The notes beneath the pieces were generated by a model. It was given only the letters and a program-made list of their open reading frames with translations, was not told the origin of the DNA and ran no database searches. Both the position numbers and the translations under genes were made by a program. A DNA stretch of 64,000 nucleotides from Hyphomicrobiales bacterium (GTDB lineage: Bacteria > Pseudomonadota > Alphaproteobacteria > Rhizobiales > Rhizobiaceae): NCBI GenBank assembly GCA_900468065.1, contig UBTA01000082.1:1-64000 (forward strand), written 5' to 3'. Shown here one piece after another: positions 60,110 to 64,000 of this stretch (position 1 is its first letter; the number at the start of each line of letters is the position of its first letter).

Positions 60110-62513
60110 CAGCAAATACTCTAAGCAGTTCCGTCGGGCTGATCGTTGCCAGGCTCTTAAGGGGAATGACGACTGAAACGATCGCGGCGACGAACGCCAC
60201 AAGCCCGAGGATGAGCCAGTCCGCTGGGAATATCTGCATTGGCAGGCGCCAGCCGAAGGCCTCGACATTGACGATTGACAAGAGCACCCAGGCCAGCGCA
60301 AGGCCGACGGGAACCGCGGCGACGAACGTCGCCAGCCACAGCGCCAGGGTGCGCAATACGTCCAACAGGGCAAGATCACGTCGCCTTATCCCCATTGCCC
60401 ACACGGGTGCGAGCTGCGGCAATCGGATACCCGACAGGGTCAACAGGCTGGAGAACATTGCAAATCCTGCAACGCCGAGCGTGAAGACGTTCAGCGCAGC
60501 GGTCACCGCAAAGGTCTGGTCGAAGACGGCGCGGGATTGCCGTTTCAAGGTCGCCTGATCAATAACGTTGTCAATCGGAAGACCGAACTTCAATGTCAAC
60601 TGCTCCCTCAACGCCGACGCGTCGGCTGGCGCAATGCGGATACCATATCTGAGCCTAGGAACGTCTGGGAAATGGTCCGTCAGCGCATCGATGCCGACGA
60701 TGACTTGCCCCTTCGGATTGCCGTAATCGGAATACACGCCGACAACGGGGATTTCCCATCCTCCTGGCAACGCGAGACCGTCGCCGATGACTAGTCCTTT
60801 CCGGCGCCAGAGCTGCTCGTTGACGAGCGCGCCCTGCCCGAGCGCGACGCGATCCCAGACATCGGCGGTGGCTGCGAGCAGCGGCCAGTTGTCCCGGTAG
60901 GTCGGATCGCTGGCCGCTGCACCAAAGATTTGTAGGTTATCGCCGAGAACTTCGCCTTCCACGCTCCAGATTGGCAGCACCGACAAGGAATGGCTTGGGA
61001 GCCAGGCCCGCAGCCGGGATGCCTCTTCCTCGTCCCGCGCGGTGACATAGAGTTCGGCCGCAAGCCTCTGGTCGAGCCAGCCGATAAAGGTCAGACGAAA
61101 GCTTGAGACCATCGTGCCCACACCGACATTGGCAGACAGGGCAAGCAGCAATGCCATCAGGGCAAGGCTCAGCCCCGGTAGCTGCTGCCGGGTATCGGCC
61201 CAGAACCAGGTCGTGAGCGCGCCCGAGGAGCGCCTTTGCAACAGCCACAAGCCGGCTGAGAGTACGGCCGGCAGTAGAAGAGCAGCTCCCAGAAGCAGGC
61301 AGCCCAGCACCGCGAAACCGGCCGCGAGCCCATGCGCGAAGATTGCGAGGGAGATCGACGTTATCAAGAGTAGCAGACCGCATAGGCTTTGCAGACGCAT
61401 TCCGACCGCCGTCGCGCGCGCCCAGGCGCGCGGCTGTGCCGCAGTCAAAAGCGGCATTCGCCGGACCCGCCACAGGCTCTGCGCCGACGAGACGATGGTG
61501 CCCGCGACCGCGATCGCGAGCCCTGTCGCCCACCATTCCGGCCGCAAGGTTAGTGTCCCTGGGACACTTGTCCCATAGAGGCCTTGCAACGTTCCAGCTA
61601 CTCCCGGCAATAGGAGAGACGCAACGAAATAGCCGATTGCCACCCCGAGAAGCCCCGCAAGAAATGCCAGAAGCAGCAGTTCGGCCATCAGGAGCAAGGT
61701 CAACGAGGACAGAGAAAGGCCGAGAGCGCGCAGCGTCCGGAAAGTCGCCCTGCGCTGCTCGAAGGCGAGGCCGATCGTGGCATAGACGATGAAGAGGCCA
61801 ACCGCAAAGGCGAGGAACCCGAACGCCGTGAGATTGAGATGGAAGCTGTCCGTAAGCCGGGCGACGTCTGGCCGCTCGCCGGGCGGCTTGATCACGATTT
61901 CGGGTGCGAGTTTGTCGAGCGAGGGCAGATCTGTGCGTTGTTCGGGAGCTACAATGAACCGGGTCAGTTCGCCCCTCCTCTGCAGGATGCGATCGGCGAC
62001 ACCGATATCGACGAAGCCAGCACCATCTGGCATGTCCGGCGAAATCTCCAGCCGGATTTCCGTGTGCCCCTCAAGCTTGTTGGCGGTCGCCTGCGAGACC
62101 AGCATCACGCCCGGCTCGGACAGAAAGGCGACGAGATCGCCTGTTTTTCCCACCTTGATGCCGCCGGTCGCCGCCGGCATGGTCAGTGGATCTATTCCTA
62201 TAATTCGGACGCGGACATTTCCGAAACGGCGATCGCCCTCGATCACAGGTGATACATCCCACCCCGCCCTTCTCAGCCTGGGATAGATGCTTTTTGAAAT
62301 GGACTGGCCGTTTCGCGGCAGGATTTGCGTCAGCTCGTTCTGGTCAAGAATCGAGGCTGCCCGCGCATAGCTCGCCCGTGCCTCGGCATTGATCGCCTGG
62401 ACACCCGACCATAGCGCGGTTGCAAGCGACAGTCCGAGCAAGAGGGTGGCAAGCTGTAGCGGCCGGCGGCGCCAATGCGAGAGGAGTGCCATCGCGGCAG
62501 TAGAGAGTATCAT
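60099..62513 (-). CDS. FtsX-type ABC transporter permease (AttF/AttG-like, two-domain)
   Basis: An 804-residue permease with an N-terminal helix, a periplasmic MacB-like domain, a first FtsX domain (FGFLAFAVGLFIVYATIGLA; LLLMAELLLLAFLAGLLGVA), middle helices and a second FtsX domain at the C-terminus (FTLGVAGFAMFSSLLTLSGI; WLILGLVAFVAAIVSVVIPL). Such two-domain permeases extrude lipids, lipoproteins or peptides. In the Agrobacterium att operon the two halves are separate (attF, attG). It is coupled to the ATPase gene by a four-base overlap. Confidence 0.88.
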   Translation of the reverse strand: MILSTAAMALLSHWRRRPLQLATLLLGLSLATALWSGVQAINAEARASYARAASILDQNELTQILPRNGQSISKSIYPRLRRAGWDVSPVIEGDRRFGNVRVRIIGIDPLTMPAATGGIKVGKTGDLVAFLSEPGVMLVSQATANKLEGHTEIRLEISPDMPDGAGFVDIGVADRILQRRGELTRFIVAPEQRTDLPSLDKLAPEIVIKPPGERPDVARLTDSFHLNLTAFGFLAFAVGLFIVYATIGLAFEQRRATFRTLRALGLSLSSLTLLLMAELLLLAFLAGLLGVAIGYFVASLLLPGVAGTLQGLYGTSVPGTLTLRPEWWATGLAIAVAGTIVSSAQSLWRVRRMPLLTAAQPRAWARATAVGMRLQSLCGLLLLITSISLAIFAHGLAAGFAVLGCLLLGAALLLPAVLSAGLWLLQRRSSGALTTWFWADTRQQLPGLSLALMALLLALSANVGVGTMVSSFRLTFIGWLDQRLAAELYVTARDEEEASRLRAWLPSHSLSVLPIWSVEGEVLGDNLQIFGAAASDPTYRDNWPLLAATADVWDRVALGQGALVNEQLWRRKGLVIGDGLALPGGWEIPVVGVYSDYGNPKGQVIVGIDALTDHFPDVPRLRYGIRIAPADASALREQLTLKFGLPIDNVIDQATLKRQSRAVFDQTFAVTAALNVFTLGVAGFAMFSSLLTLSGIRLPQLAPVWAMGIRRRDLALLDVLRTLALWLATFVAAVPVGLALAWVLLSIVNVEAFGWRLPMQIFPADWLILGLVAFVAAIVSVVIPLKSLATISPTELLRVFADER

Positions 62514-63166
62514 GCGATCTTTCCACCGTGCAGATGAACACGGCGATCCAACATTTGAGCCAGCCTGATGGAATGCGTCACCAGCAGCAACGCTGCCCCA
62601 GCGCTTTTCGTCAGCGACAGCATGACGGCGAGCACGGCATCCCCGGTCGCCTCATCGAGATTTCCGGTTGGCTCGTCAGCGAGAACCAGCGGCGGCTTTG
62701 CCGCCAGTGTCCTGCCGATCGCGACCCTCTGTTGTTGCCCTCCGGAAAGCTGCTCGGGGTAGCGGGCAAGGAGCGTTTCGATACCCAGCAGTTCCACGAG
62801 CTCCTGTTCCCATGCAGGATCATGCCGGCCGGCGAGTTTTGCATGGAAGGAAATGTTGGCACCCACATCCAGCGACGGGATGAGGTTGAATTGTTGAAAC
62901 ACCAGTCCGACGGCGGTGCGCCGGTACCCCGCCCGTCCTCGGTCATCAAGACCGGCGAGGACATGACCACTGGAAACGATCTCGCCGGCATCGGCGTGAT
63001 CTAGCCCGCCGGCAAGGTGAAGCAGCGTGCTCTTTCCACTGCCCGACTCTCCAGTCAGCGCGACGCTTTCTCCAGCGGCAAGATCGAAATCGATACCCTT
63101 CAGGATCTCGAGGCGCCCCTCGGCCGTGGTGTAGGATTTTCTGACGTTTCGCAGAGAAAGCAGCAT
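62510..63166 (-). CDS. ABC transporter ATPase (LolD/MacB/AttE-like)
   Basis: A 218-residue ATPase with Walker A GESGSGKS (39-46), signature LSGGQQQRVAIGRTLA, Walker B PLVLADEPTGNLDEATG and the LolD-type His switch LLLVTHSIRLAQ. The Met at 63166 (MLLSLRNVRKSYTTAEGR) is the likely start; an upstream Met at 63217 is possible. It drives the FtsX-type permease. The three genes form an attE-attFG-attH-like operon. Confidence 0.93.
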   Translation of the reverse strand: MLLSLRNVRKSYTTAEGRLEILKGIDFDLAAGESVALTGESGSGKSTLLHLAGGLDHADAGEIVSSGHVLAGLDDRGRAGYRRTAVGLVFQQFNLIPSLDVGANISFHAKLAGRHDPAWEQELVELLGIETLLARYPEQLSGGQQQRVAIGRTLAAKPPLVLADEPTGNLDEATGDAVLAVMLSLTKSAGAALLLVTHSIRLAQMLDRRVHLHGGKIA

Positions 63167-63478
63167 CGGGCTCGGATCGAACGATAGGGACAAAAGGATA
63201 TGTAGGGGTTGCAGCAAGCTTTGTAAGCAATGTTGTCAGGAGATTTTTCGCGCCGCGGCATCAACGTCCACCGGCCGACGAGCTTCGTCGCAACTTGGGT
63301 CACCGCGTTCGGCGTAAGTTGCCAGCCACCTCCGGGAAGATGTCAAATGTTCGAGCCGGCTCACGTTTATTGAGAATGGTTTGCCACGAAACGCGTAATA
63401 CCAACCTTCATTAATGCTGACACTCGGGGTTCCCAAAGCCGAGGAATCTGAATCGATAGCGCAAACAGGAGGTTTGCG

Positions 63479-64000
63479 ATGGGTTCAGCAATTTCTTTGC
63501 GATCAGACTTTGGCGGGGACGGGCTGCGGATTCTGGCCCGACAGACAAAGGATGCCGATCAGGCCCGGCGGCTCCTGGCGCATGCATCGATCTATGATGG
63601 CGGCTCTCGCGCTGATGCTGCGCGGCTCGGCAGCGTTACGGTGCAGATCGTGCGCGACTGGGTGGTGCGGTCAACGCGCGCGGTCCCGATGGGTTGATCA
63701 ACGGCGGCTCCGGGCAAGCCGTCACTGTTGAACGAAGATCAGCGCACGGCCTTGGCGCAAGCCATTGAGCGAGGCCTACACCCTATCTCGACGGCGTCGT
63801 GTGCTGGCGTTTGTGTGATCTGGGCCAGTGGCTTTGGGAGGAATTCCGTGTCGAGGTGAGTGAGCAGACCTGGGCCGCGAAGTGCGCTCGATGGGCTACC
63901 GCAAACTCTCGGCTCGCCCGACACATCATGTGCAGGATGCCGAGGCAGCCGAGGCGTTTAAAAAAAATTCCCCGCTGCAGTGGCAGAGGTCGCCGTCGGT
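63479..64000 (+). pseudogene. Degenerate IS630-family transposase, runs off the window
   Basis: The N-terminal helix-turn-helix part (LARQTKDADQARRLLAHASI, then YDGGSRADAARLGSVTVQIV and RDWVVR) matches IS630 transposases. A frameshift near 63690 is followed in other frames by INGGSG, a WRLCDLGQWLWEEFRVEVSE segment and YRKLSARPTHHVQDAEAAEAF before the edge. It cannot make a full enzyme. Inverted repeats were not identified. Confidence 0.75.

Noticed and set aside
1-64000. CRISPR arrays, tRNA or rRNA genes, repABC
   Set aside because: None was recognised by reading both strands. The only regular short repeat is the four-unit array at 22859, which has no spacers of the CRISPR kind.

Overview
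The window looks like part of a plasmid or megaplasmid of a Rhizobiaceae bacterium (Rhizobium, Sinorhizobium/Ensifer or Agrobacterium type). The signs are a complete VirB/VirD4 type IV secretion operon, a LuxI/LuxR pair, an adjacent pair of bacterial Ku genes, a DUF982 protein, an attE-attFG-attH-like operon, decayed IS5 and IS630 transposases, and many promoters of the alphaproteobacterial general-stress (sigma EcfG/RpoE2) type. No rRNA, tRNA, CRISPR array, repABC cassette or relaxase gene was seen. The species cannot be named from the sequence.

Layout. (1) 0.2-6.0 kb: remains of a surface-polysaccharide region, all on the minus strand (two methyltransferases, an AlgJ/AlgX-like SGNH acetyltransferase, a KpsM-type ABC-2 permease, a CatB-type hexapeptide acetyltransferase). 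(2) 6.2-7.2 kb: broken IS5-family transposase. (3) 8-28 kb: a stress island with large-subunit catalase (katE), glutaminase, a broken exonuclease III, a membrane hydrolase-like protein, DUF982, PRC-barrel and MgtC proteins, many very small proteins, a two-gene cassette present in three copies (one intact, two decayed), and two Ku genes. At least seven of its transcription units carry GGAAC-N16/17-(c/t)GTT promoters just upstream. (4) 21.3-23.3 kb: a gene-poor stretch with four DnaA-box-like 9-mers at an exact 21-bp period. (5) 29-33.4 kb: an MFS exporter divergent from a translationally close methyltransferase-fold/unknown pair, possibly a small-molecule locus. (6) 34-40.6 kb: an oligopeptide-type ABC importer ending in a CapA-type metallophosphatase gene. 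(7) 41-43.4 kb: luxI, luxR, a small gene and an XRE regulator.

(8) 43.6-58.9 kb: a minus-strand operon of four secreted proteins (three with SNase-like features, at least two of them lacking catalytic residues) diverges from a virB1-B2-B3-B4-(second lytic transglycosylase)-B5-(B7-like lipoprotein)-B6-B8-B9-B10-B11-virD4 operon. A 21-bp perfect-arm palindrome sits between them. (9) 59-63.2 kb: attH-like lipocalin, FtsX-type permease and ATPase. (10) 63.5 kb to the end: broken IS630-type transposase.

How the parts fit: the T4SS with its coupling protein is a conjugation or effector-export machine whose relaxase or effectors must be encoded elsewhere. The quorum-sensing pair nearby could control it. 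The stress island would add peroxide defence and Ku-based end joining under the host general stress response, together with a set of uncharacterised small proteins that appear to belong to the same regulon.
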